This document shows positions 37,553 to 45,520 of a DNA stretch of 64,000 nucleotides, one piece after another. Position numbers and translations under genes: made by a program. This DNA comes from Capnocytophaga sp. Its GTDB lineage: Bacteria; Bacteroidota; Bacteroidia; Flavobacteriales; Flavobacteriaceae. A model generated the notes under the pieces. The model searched no databases and had not been told where the DNA came from. It was given only the letters and a program-made list of their open reading frames with translations. The stretch spans positions 1-64,000 of the forward strand of contig NZ_JAUNKD010000011.1 in the NCBI RefSeq assembly GCF_030532915.1. The letters are read 5' to 3'. How positions within the stretch are numbered: position 1 is the first letter of the stretch; each line of letters starts with the position of its first letter.

Positions 37553-37571
37553 AAGTGAAAATTAAATAAAT

Positions 37572-37841
37572 ATGGAAAATTCAATAAAACTTTTTGAACA
37601 GAAAAAAGTGCGTTCGCATTGGGACGAAGCACAAGAAAAATGGTGGTTTTCCATCGTTGATGTGATTGAGATTTTGACCGAAAGTCCCAATCCGAGAAAA
37701 TATTGGAGCGTACTGAAAACGCGTCTGAAAAAGGAAGGAAGTGAGTTGGCTACAAATTGTAGTCAACTGAAAATGCAATCGGCTGACGGCAAGTGTTACA
37801 AAACCGATGTAGTGGCATCAGCCAAAAAATTATTGAAATAA
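37572..37841 (+). pseudogene. Truncated BRO-N (phage antirepressor-like) gene
   Basis: 89 residues matching only the BRO-N domain: LFEQKKVRSHWDEAQEKWWFS, V-D-V-I-E-I-L-T-E-S-P-N-P-R-K-Y-W, LKKEGSELATNCSQLK. After K-T-D-V the usual A-D-T-E-Q continuation and the rest (relatives are about 270 residues) are replaced by VASAKKLLK and a stop. It is probably a deletion remnant of a mobile-element gene; whether the fragment is translated is unknown. Confidence 0.6.
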
Positions 37842-37872
37842 AAACGATATATTACTTCCAAAAATAAAAAAT

Positions 37873-38472
37873 ATGCTAAAAAAAATTGATTTGTCAGATA
37901 ATCACGTTTATATGATAAAGATTTCAGAGGAAATTTTTAGCGTTGTACAGCACCGTGAGAATACTTTTTTTGAATTTTTTGACATTTTCTTTACCCGACC
38001 CGATGCCCAAAAATCATTGTATTTGGATTTGAACAGCATTCCTGTACTTTGCACTTATTCGTTGGCGGACAACAAGTTAAAGGATTTTTTCGTGCGAAAA
38101 GAAACACACATAAAACCCAACGAACGCGAATGCAACCGCATCTTTTTTCATCCGTTTCATTATATGATGGAAGGTTTAAAACAAGGCAAACAACTTGCAG
38201 ATGGCGTGGCGTTGGTTCGCCGAAAATCATTACAAAATGTTGATTATGAAGTGTTAATAGAATATTTAAACGACAAAGAACATTTGAATGAAATTTATCA
38301 ATACAACAGCTTCGGAATGGTGGGAAACACTCAAAAATTGCAATCCGAATTGCTGAAATATGTGGAAACGGGCGAGTTTTGGAGCGTATTGAAAGCCGAT
38401 TTATTCCCCAAAGTAGCTCCTTATCAGAAGGAAAAACCGATTGTTCATAAAGCAAAGGAGTTTGAAGAATGA
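37873..38472 (+). CDS. Hypothetical protein in the accessory insert
   Basis: 199 residues, cytoplasmic, with no membrane segment. Mixed alpha/beta look with KISEEIFSVVQHRENTFFEFFDIFF near the start and a hydrophobic FHPFHYMMEGLKQGKQLADGVALV stretch mid-way. I do not recognise the family. It sits 31 bases after the BRO fragment, and a promoter for the next gene lies right behind it. It could be an immunity-type or mobile-element cargo gene; no evidence decides. Confidence 0.55.
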   Translation: MLKKIDLSDNHVYMIKISEEIFSVVQHRENTFFEFFDIFFTRPDAQKSLYLDLNSIPVLCTYSLADNKLKDFFVRKETHIKPNERECNRIFFHPFHYMMEGLKQGKQLADGVALVRRKSLQNVDYEVLIEYLNDKEHLNEIYQYNSFGMVGNTQKLQSELLKYVETGEFWSVLKADLFPKVAPYQKEKPIVHKAKEFEE

Positions 38473-38503
38473 TTGTAAAAATTGAGTTTTATAGCTAACT
38501 TTG
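38473..38503 (+). promoter_or_regulatory. Promoter upstream of the 38.5 kb repeat
   Basis: TTG (38473-38475), a 20-base spacer and TAACTTTG (38496-38503). Transcription would run through the repeat element into the gene at 38774, giving a leader of about 260 bases. Confidence 0.6.
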
Positions 38504-38504
38504 T

Positions 38505-38760
38505 GTAATTTTTATTTTCGTTCTTTTGTCTTGAAACAAAAGAACCAAAAATTCAAGACTTTGGATTTGGACATACTCTGCTCCAAGTATTCGCAGACTA
38601 TGCTAAAAATCAATTCTCACATACCCCGCAGTGCGGGCTTTACTGGAAATCTCCAAACTTGCTCCCTGCGGTCGCTTCGAACAGTGGATATTTCCTGCGT
38701 TCCATTCATTGATTTTCTTTACGCTTCGTCTCCAAGGTCGCTTAAAAACAGTAACGAATT
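38505..38760. repeat. Interspersed non-coding repeat-like element
   Basis: The stretch begins with a hairpin (GTTCTTTTGT/ACAAAAGAAC, arms 38520-38529 and 38536-38545), then sequence with CCGCAGTGCGGG and CTCCCTGCGGTCGCTTC. Higher GC and lack of protein-like composition set it apart from the genes. It looks like a dispersed element I recall from other Bacteroidota genomes. The open frame crossing it is not a credible N-terminus. Confidence 0.5.
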
Positions 38761-38773
38761 AAAACACAAAAAA

Positions 38774-39520
38774 ATGAATAAATCACTGGAAATGAAAACC
38801 TTAATAGAAGAAGCCTATCAACTTTTTGTGCATCCGTTGGGGGCAAATCTTACCGATGTTTGCACGGAATGTTGCGTGAGCGAGGAAGACGAAAAATTGC
38901 TCATCAAAACGCCTGTGAAAAACCTCAGCAAAGAACTGATTTACCAGTATTTAGATGCGGCTTTTTCCACCCAAGACGGCAAGGAAATCGTCCATTTTTT
39001 GCCTCGTGTTTTGGAACTTTTGGCGGAAGATGAAGAAATTCGCCATTCCACCGAAATCACGCTGGATAAGTGCCATTTTTCCAAATCGCATTGGTCGGAA
39101 AAACAATTGGATTTTATGCACCGATTTTCGGTGGAACTCATTAAAAATCTGCTGAAAACGCCACCCGAAAACTGCCTCGATGTGGTAGATTCGTACATCG
39201 TGATGTTTGATTTGGCAGAATTGCCCACCGCCCATCTGCTCACGCTTTGGGAGGAAATGGCACAGGAATATCCAACGGCGGTGGAGCATTTTGAAAAAAT
39301 GATGTATTACGAGGTGAAATCTCTTGAATATTATAACAAGATTTTTGCCGAAGAACCTTTTCGTGAGCAAATGAACCAGTGGATAAACAACCCCAAAACG
39401 GCTCAAAAATTTTCACAAGCTATTGAAAAACATTATTTTAACAATTCAATCACCGATGAAGAAATGAAACAGCGTTGGGAAATTTTATTCTCTATTTTGG
39501 AGCAAAAAGCAAAGTCGTAA
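38774..39520 (+). CDS. Hypothetical protein with Cys-rich N-terminus
   Basis: 248 residues from MNKSLEMKTLIEEAYQLF, chosen because everything upstream is the repeat element. The start carries HPLGANLTDVCTECCVSEEDEKLL (Cys-x-x-Cys-Cys near residue 27); the rest is helical with many acidic and aromatic residues. I do not recognise a named family, though the type occurs among uncharacterised toxin-neighbour proteins. It is the last gene of the insert before the copy-B winged-helix regulator. Confidence 0.6.
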   Translation: MNKSLEMKTLIEEAYQLFVHPLGANLTDVCTECCVSEEDEKLLIKTPVKNLSKELIYQYLDAAFSTQDGKEIVHFLPRVLELLAEDEEIRHSTEITLDKCHFSKSHWSEKQLDFMHRFSVELIKNLLKTPPENCLDVVDSYIVMFDLAELPTAHLLTLWEEMAQEYPTAVEHFEKMMYYEVKSLEYYNKIFAEEPFREQMNQWINNPKTAQKFSQAIEKHYFNNSITDEEMKQRWEILFSILEQKAKS

Positions 39521-39577
39521 CCCAAAAAATCCTTATTTTTGCAAAATCCATAAAATCAATTTGATACAAAAAATCTG

Positions 39578-39862
39578 ATGTTCAAAGAATTAGACCCACT
39601 TTTACATTCGCAATTACGCTTGGCTATTATCTCGCTTTTAGTTTCGGAAGAAAAAGCTGATTTCACGCGTATTAAGGAAATTACCCGAGCCACTTCGGGC
39701 AACATCAGCGTGCAGATTGGCAAACTCGAAAAGGCGGGATACATCAGCGTAACCAAATCATTTAAAGACAATTATCCAAACACCCAACTCGCCCTAACCC
39801 AAAAAGGATTGCAAGCCTTTGAGGAATATGTAGAGGCGTTGAGGGGGTATTTATCACCGTAA
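39578..39862 (+). CDS. Winged-helix regulator, module copy B (intact)
   Basis: 94 residues: HTH_34-type winged helix (MFKELDPLLHSQLRLAIISL opening; FTRIKEITRATSGNISVQIGKLEKAGYI recognition part; wing and final helix ALTQKGLQAFEEYVEAL). It is the intact partner of the frameshifted copy at 28633. It lies 4 kb from its expected partner, the membrane protein at 34975. A -7 box TATTTTTG (39534-39541) lies upstream, so it is probably expressed separately. Confidence 0.88.
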   Translation: MFKELDPLLHSQLRLAIISLLVSEEKADFTRIKEITRATSGNISVQIGKLEKAGYISVTKSFKDNYPNTQLALTQKGLQAFEEYVEALRGYLSP

Positions 39863-39935
39863 GGAACAAAAATCCACATTGCGGCGAGTTGAAAATCGGT
39901 TTACTTATCATTAATTCTTTCAAAAAATAAACAGA

Positions 39936-40085
39936 ATGAACAAAGATTTACAAAATATGGCACAAGAGCAATTGATTTCGGAAGTAGAAAAGTTACGCAA
40001 TGCCATTGGCAAACATCGGGATTGCAGCAGACACGATTTATATTGGTTTCACCCCGAATTATAGAACTTACTTCCTGAAAAATAA
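39936..40085 (+). pseudogene. Remnant of a small conserved protein with nonsense codon
   Basis: Reads MNKDLQNMAQEQLISEVEKL, then RNAIGKHRDCSRHDLYWFHPEL, stop, NLLPEK, stop. I recall a widespread small family with the core RxHRDxxGHDLCWxHPELWxLLPEK, so the TAG replaces the conserved Trp and the C-terminal half is gone. It lies between the winged-helix gene and the SusD terminator; nothing else is visible in this gap. Confidence 0.5.
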
Positions 40086-40105
40086 AAGTTTAGTATATAT
40101 CTGTA

Positions 40106-40145
40106 CAACAAAAGAGCTACTTGTGCGCAAGTAGCTCTTTTGAAA
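40106..40145 (-). terminator. Terminator after the SusD-like gene
   Basis: AAAAGAGCTACTTG (40110-40123) pairs perfectly with CAAGTAGCTCTTTT (40128-40141) over a TGCG loop. The A/T-rich outer ends give T tracts. Confidence 0.88.
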
Positions 40146-40161
40146 AATAAATCACATTATT

Positions 40162-42159
40162 TTATTTTAAACTTTCACCCGAAATTTTTGACCAGCCCGG
40201 ATTTTGATAAATCACAGACGAATTCAAATCGCCTTCGGTTTTGGTTGTCAAACGGAAAGCATCCATCGGTATAGGTGACAAATAATGAGCATCGTTCCAT
40301 TTGTAACCGTCATAGTACAAGTTATTTTTCTTATTTCGTTGATACGGACGTAAATACACGCTATTTGCCTGTGGGTTTACATTTCCGTTATCGGCATCAC
40401 TGACCACCAATGCAGAAGTGCCGTCAGCTTTTTTGTACCAATCTTTCATTGGTCCCCAAATTTTAAACCCCTCAACAATATACGGGTTGTTTTTAATTTG
40501 ATCCATTGAACGCCAACGTTTTAAATCCATCCAACGGAGTCCTTCAGCGATAAACTCACTTCGACGCTCTCTTCGGATATTGTAAAGTGTTGTGTTTACA
40601 AGATTGCCGGCTGAGTATGCCCCTAAATCGCCCAATTTTTCTCTTTCCATATCAGTAGCAGCGATGGTTTTATTAAAATCGGTATCCACTTTGGCACGGG
40701 CTCTGAGAGCCTTCCAATATGTTTCTGAATTACCGTCTAATGAACCATTTAACTCATAATCAGCTTCAATGTAGTTTAAAAGTGCCTCTGCCCCACGGAA
40801 CACCAAAGAACCTGACGTACCCACGTGATGCGCAAGAAGATCGGCTTCTGAAAAATTCATTCCTTTTTTGATGCGATAACCAGTAGTTGAGCGGGTTTCG
40901 TTTGGGTTTAAAATTTGAGGTACAGCAGCTAATACCGGTTGCCCATCGTGATAATAAGTAGTATCTTTATCAATTTTGGTAAAGAGTCTTAACCGGTCGT
41001 CACGGTTTTTGAGTACATCTTTCAAATATTCATCGCCGGCATATCCTGAGCCTGCTGCATAAATAGGCAAGCCGTTTTTCATCAAAAATGACTCTACGAA
41101 TCCTTTGGTATAACCCGAACCACCCCCGCTTTTGGCAAGTTCAAACTGAATATTATGTTGTTGCTCGGTTTTAGAGAATTTTCTCCAAAAAATAACTTCT
41201 TTGTATATTTCCATATTATCATCGGCAAACATCATATAATATTCATTTCTGGAAACTAAGCTCTTGTTTCGTGCCACACGCTCTCCCGAATTGTGAGCCA
41301 AACCTGTTACCATTTTGGCTGCAACCACTTGTGCGGCTTCTTTGGCTTGTTGTAGGAAGAACTTGATTTCCTCGTCAATGTTAATTGAAAAGCCTTGCAG
41401 GTAATCGGCATTGGCACCGGGCCAACCGTTTCCTCCGGGAACTTGCGCCGTACCTTTGTGGTATTTTAACCAAGTGCCCTCATAAAGTGCCACACGCGAT
41501 TTAAGCAAATAAGCCGCATCGATGTTCAAACGATTTTTGCCATTGGGAGTTAATTCAGAAAGCAAGGAAATAGCCCTATCCAAATCAGAAAGGATAAACC
41601 GAGCTACCTCATTGCGGGGTCTTCGTTTACTGCTTTCCGTAAGCGCTTCCTTGTCGTTTTCCGGAAGCACTTTTGTGATGATAGGAAAGTCTCCGTAGGC
41701 CTGTAATTTAGCAAAATAAATATTGGCACGAAGTACATACATCTCACCAATATAACGTTTTATATTGGTTTGATTTCCATCAATTTCTCCTGCCTCATAT
41801 TTGGGCAACACATTCTCAAAGAAATAATTACATCGGCGAATGGTTTCAAACTTCCATTCCTTATTAGAATTTTGTACGCGCCATTCACCGGGCAACCAAC
41901 GGGCATTTCCAGTAGGAGACGCCTGATTATCCGTGTCATTGTCTGATTTGAATACGGAAAGCCCATACGCCCCCGGAGCGATGGTTAAAAAGTCAGCATC
42001 CGGATACAAACCTATGGTGAAAGCTGCCAAATCTCCTTCGTTGTTAAAGTAAATTTCCGGCGTAATTTTATCCAAAGGTTCTCTGTCTAAAAAATCGTTA
42101 CAAGAAGCCAAAAGCAAGACTCCTGAAACTATGGTAATATGTCTTAAATATTTTTTCAT
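40162..42159 (-). CDS. SusD/RagB family surface lipoprotein
   Basis: 665 residues from MKKYLRHITIVSGVLLLASC (lipobox, Cys20); 14 further upstream codons overlap the SusC stop region and are not signal-like. After the Cys comes NDFLDREPLDKITPEIYFN, the usual SusD opening, then TPR helices (IGEMYVLRANIYFAKLQAYGDFPIIT near 140-165) and a C-terminal RRERRSEFIAEGLRWMDLKRW helix pair. It binds the ligand at the cell surface and caps the SusC channel. It is coupled to SusC (11-base gap). No glycosidase is adjacent, so the glycan or peptide ligand is unknown. Confidence 0.93.
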   Translation of the reverse strand: MKKYLRHITIVSGVLLLASCNDFLDREPLDKITPEIYFNNEGDLAAFTIGLYPDADFLTIAPGAYGLSVFKSDNDTDNQASPTGNARWLPGEWRVQNSNKEWKFETIRRCNYFFENVLPKYEAGEIDGNQTNIKRYIGEMYVLRANIYFAKLQAYGDFPIITKVLPENDKEALTESSKRRPRNEVARFILSDLDRAISLLSELTPNGKNRLNIDAAYLLKSRVALYEGTWLKYHKGTAQVPGGNGWPGANADYLQGFSINIDEEIKFFLQQAKEAAQVVAAKMVTGLAHNSGERVARNKSLVSRNEYYMMFADDNMEIYKEVIFWRKFSKTEQQHNIQFELAKSGGGSGYTKGFVESFLMKNGLPIYAAGSGYAGDEYLKDVLKNRDDRLRLFTKIDKDTTYYHDGQPVLAAVPQILNPNETRSTTGYRIKKGMNFSEADLLAHHVGTSGSLVFRGAEALLNYIEADYELNGSLDGNSETYWKALRARAKVDTDFNKTIAATDMEREKLGDLGAYSAGNLVNTTLYNIRRERRSEFIAEGLRWMDLKRWRSMDQIKNNPYIVEGFKIWGPMKDWYKKADGTSALVVSDADNGNVNPQANSVYLRPYQRNKKNNLYYDGYKWNDAHYLSPIPMDAFRLTTKTEGDLNSSVIYQNPGWSKISGESLK

Positions 42160-42170
42160 CCGATTAAAAA

Positions 42171-45100
42171 TTAAAGAGTTAAACTTAAACCAACTGACCA
42201 AGTTTTAGAAAGCGGATAGGTTTTTGCGCCTTCATCACCATAACCAATCCCCAGCATCTCAGGGTCGTATAATGAACTTAACTTAGTGAATGTCAATATG
42301 TTTTCACCTGAAATATAAATCCTTAAATTTGAAATTCCGGTTTTTGAAAGAACCTCTTGCGGAAGGGTGTAACCCAATTGCACGTTTTTCACACGCAAAT
42401 AAGCCGCATTTTGTAAATAACGTGTTTGGGTATGTCGGTTTCTCCCACTTCCCCAGTCAGCACGAGGGTAGTACGAATCTACATTCAAACCAAGTGGGTG
42501 GTTGGGGTCATTACGGAAATAATCCAAATGCTCTTCAAAAACAACGGTTTGCCATTTTCCGCCATCAGCTCCCCAGAAATACGACTTGCCTGTCGCAAAA
42601 TCCCTTTTGGCTACCCCTTGCAGGAATATTTTCACATCAAACCCTTTGTAAGCAGCATCTAAATTAACCCCAAAGTTGTAGCGAGGCGTGCTGTTACCAA
42701 TAACCGACAAATCGCCCGGTTTGTTAACCGTTCTTTCGCCATTGGAAACTTTTCCGTCTCCGTCCAAATCGGCATACATTATATCACCGGCACTCCAATT
42801 ACTACCCAATTGATTTTGATTTACTTTGGCTAAATGTGCATCCATTTCTTCTTGCGTTTTGGCAATTCCGATAGTAGTGTACCCCCAAATATCGCCATCG
42901 TAACGCCCTTCATACCACATATATTTATTGTCGCTTGTGTAGATTGCATACGAAGGATTTGGATATCGCAACACTTTCTGGCGGGCATCTGACAGTAAAA
43001 CACCTATTCCGTAACGGAAATCTTCCCCGATGCGGTCTCTCCAATTTAAGGTAAGTTCAAATCCGGAAGAAAGCATATCGGCATTGTTGGTTTTCGGTAC
43101 TGCTATACCCAAAGTGTGAGGTAATTCGGGGGCAGGTCCTACCATATTTAAGGTTTTTCGATTGAAATAATCAAATGTGAAAGTCAATCGGTTGCGCAAT
43201 GCTGTTATGTCTAAACCTACGTTCCACGAACGAATGGTTTCCCACGTAAGGGCTGTGCTTATTAACTGTGGCACAGAAGAAATGTTTGGTTTTTTCTCTC
43301 CCAAAATCCACTTACCATCATTGGGTTTATAGTCAATTGACGGATAGAAAGGATACCAATTACTTGTGTTTTGGTTACCCAATTCACCCCACGAACCTCT
43401 GATTTTTAGCGTACTAACCGCTTCTTGTAACGGTTCCCAAAAATCTTCTTGGGCTATGTTCCAACCTGCTGACACAGAAGGGAAAAAGTTCCAACGTTGG
43501 TCTCTCAAAAAGCGGCTTGTTCCGTCATAACGCCCGTTTAATTCCAACAAATAGCGCCCTTTGTAATCATAATTGATACGACCAAAGAAACCTACCGTTG
43601 CCCAGTGACCGTGCCCTCCTTTGTTTACTCTGTCGTTATAACCTGCTGTGTTAAGTGTGGGTTGCGACTCGTTGATAACAACTTGTTTTTGAGCCTCTAA
43701 GTCTCTATTTCGCAACATTTCCAACTGAAAACCTCCTGTAAGCTTAAAATTGTGACCGCTGTCTAAATCAAGAAAATAATTCGTGTAGATATTCGGGTTA
43801 ATAAAGTTTTCTTTGTAAGCATATTCTTTTACTGAAGATGTGTGATTATGAACCGCATAACGTTTGCTGTCAGCGTCATATCCGTAAACGGTTAAGTTAT
43901 TGATATGTGTAAAATCAGTATACGTTTTGTAATTAAGTTCGGCTTTGATGTCCCAGTTATCCAACAATTTATAAGTAGCCGAAAGTTGGGTGTATAGCCA
44001 ATCTTTTTCAGATTTTTGTCTTCCTCCGTCTTGCAAAATACTTATTTTACTCTCTGTAACATAAAATCCGTTAGGATCTTTTACCGGTACGATAGGCCAA
44101 TAACGGATAATATCGTGATAAAACACGCTGTTATGCGTCAGATACGAAGGCGCTTGATATTCTTGGCGAATAAAACGCGTGCTGTACCCGATTGATAATT
44201 TATCGTTAATTTGAGCATTGATTTTCCCCATTAAAGTGTAACGGTCAAAATTTTCGGGAGCATAACGGAAAAGCCCGTCTCTGTTCAAATAGTTAGCAGA
44301 CAGGTAATACTGCATTTTCTCCGAACCTCCGTTAATACTTAAATTTTGTTCGCTTGAAAAAGAAGCTTTTTTGTAATGTTCTTCAATCCAGTTTGTATTG
44401 GCTACGGGTAATAGGTCGTGTTCATTCCAAACTTCCCATTTATTGGATTTGTTTTTGAACATATACTCCGTTCTTTTTCCTTCTTGAAAATCTTTGATTT
44501 GTTGTAGTTTTTCGTTTCTAAACTGAGTTCCCCCCACATCAGCATCATTGAAATAAAGTGCCCACGAGTAAGAATCTACCATTTTCGGGCGGTGAAGTGG
44601 CGAGTCGGCTCTGAGGCTTGATGTGTAGTTAATTGAAACCTTGCCGGCTTTTCCTTTTTTGGTGGTAATCAAAACAACCCCAAAAGGTGCTCTTGACCCG
44701 TAAATTGATGAAGCGGCGGCATCTTTCAGTATCGAAATATTTTCAATATCGTTGGGGTTTAGGGCGTTAATATCGCCTTCCATTCCGTCTATCAACACCA
44801 ACGGGTCTGATTTTGAACCATCACCAATAGTCCCCGCTCCACGAATGTTAAACGATTTATTAGTATTAAGTTGCCCCCCTGCGTTTGAAGTAAGTACATT
44901 AAGTCCGGGGGCAATCCCTTGTAAGGCCTCGGTAGCGGTTGTTACCGGACGTGCTTCCAACGCTTTGGTATCAACCGAGGTTACAGCGCCGGTCAAATTC
45001 ACTTTTTTCTGTGTACCGAAACCTACAACCACAACCTCTGAGAGTTGCTGGGTGTCTTCTTTTAGTAAAACATTGATTATCTGGTTATTACCCCCCCCCA

Positions 45101-45353
45101 CAGGTTTTTCTTGGGTTGCAAAACCTACGGAACTGAAAACCAGCACTTCGCCTTTGTTTACTTTGATTTCGTAGTTTCCGTCAAAATCAGTCGAAACGCC
45201 TCGTTTGGTATTCTTTACCATAACGCTCACGCCGGGTAGCGGTACTTTACCCTCATCAGTGACGGTTCCCCGCACCGATAACGATTGTGCTGAAAGCATC
45301 GTACAGAAGCTCAAAAGCACAAAACAAAATAATGTTAATTTTTTTCTGTTCAT
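42171..45353 (-). CDS. SusC/RagA family TonB-linked outer-membrane protein
   Basis: 1060 residues from MNRKKLTLFCFVLLSFCTMLSAQ (signal peptide). The carboxypeptidase-like domain covers about 25-110 (VRGTVTDEGKVPLPGVSVMVK, D-F-D-G-N-Y-E-I-K-V). The SusC signature VVVGFGTQKKVNLTGAV follows, then the plug with R-G-A-G-T-I-G-D and NDIENISILKDAAASSIYGSRAPFGVVLITTKKG, and then a 22-strand-type barrel. It forms the importer with the downstream SusD. It is divergent from another TonB receptor. Confidence 0.95.
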   Translation of the reverse strand: MNRKKLTLFCFVLLSFCTMLSAQSLSVRGTVTDEGKVPLPGVSVMVKNTKRGVSTDFDGNYEIKVNKGEVLVFSSVGFATQEKPVGGGNNQIINVLLKEDTQQLSEVVVVGFGTQKKVNLTGAVTSVDTKALEARPVTTATEALQGIAPGLNVLTSNAGGQLNTNKSFNIRGAGTIGDGSKSDPLVLIDGMEGDINALNPNDIENISILKDAAASSIYGSRAPFGVVLITTKKGKAGKVSINYTSSLRADSPLHRPKMVDSYSWALYFNDADVGGTQFRNEKLQQIKDFQEGKRTEYMFKNKSNKWEVWNEHDLLPVANTNWIEEHYKKASFSSEQNLSINGGSEKMQYYLSANYLNRDGLFRYAPENFDRYTLMGKINAQINDKLSIGYSTRFIRQEYQAPSYLTHNSVFYHDIIRYWPIVPVKDPNGFYVTESKISILQDGGRQKSEKDWLYTQLSATYKLLDNWDIKAELNYKTYTDFTHINNLTVYGYDADSKRYAVHNHTSSVKEYAYKENFINPNIYTNYFLDLDSGHNFKLTGGFQLEMLRNRDLEAQKQVVINESQPTLNTAGYNDRVNKGGHGHWATVGFFGRINYDYKGRYLLELNGRYDGTSRFLRDQRWNFFPSVSAGWNIAQEDFWEPLQEAVSTLKIRGSWGELGNQNTSNWYPFYPSIDYKPNDGKWILGEKKPNISSVPQLISTALTWETIRSWNVGLDITALRNRLTFTFDYFNRKTLNMVGPAPELPHTLGIAVPKTNNADMLSSGFELTLNWRDRIGEDFRYGIGVLLSDARQKVLRYPNPSYAIYTSDNKYMWYEGRYDGDIWGYTTIGIAKTQEEMDAHLAKVNQNQLGSNWSAGDIMYADLDGDGKVSNGERTVNKPGDLSVIGNSTPRYNFGVNLDAAYKGFDVKIFLQGVAKRDFATGKSYFWGADGGKWQTVVFEEHLDYFRNDPNHPLGLNVDSYYPRADWGSGRNRHTQTRYLQNAAYLRVKNVQLGYTLPQEVLSKTGISNLRIYISGENILTFTKLSSLYDPEMLGIGYGDEGAKTYPLSKTWSVGLSLTL

Positions 45354-45520
45354 AAAACTATCTTTGATTGATTTGAGGCGTAAAGGTAATCCTTTTTCCA
45401 CAACCTCGCAACAAAAAAACGATATTTCTATCAAAGTTAAAAAAACGTTACGAAAAACCTAAAAAAAATCAAAAAAAATCGTTCCTTTGCAAAATTTTAA
45501 TTTTCTTTCAGCAACGTAAA

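Noticed and set aside
38501..38773. 91-codon N-terminal extension of the gene at 38774
   Set aside because: It translates the non-coding repeat element and has no signal or domain character; the ATG at 38774 is a natural start.
45432..45439. TAACTTTG on the minus strand as the SusC promoter
   Set aside because: The -7 box fits, but no TTG occurs at the right distance; kept out of the feature list.
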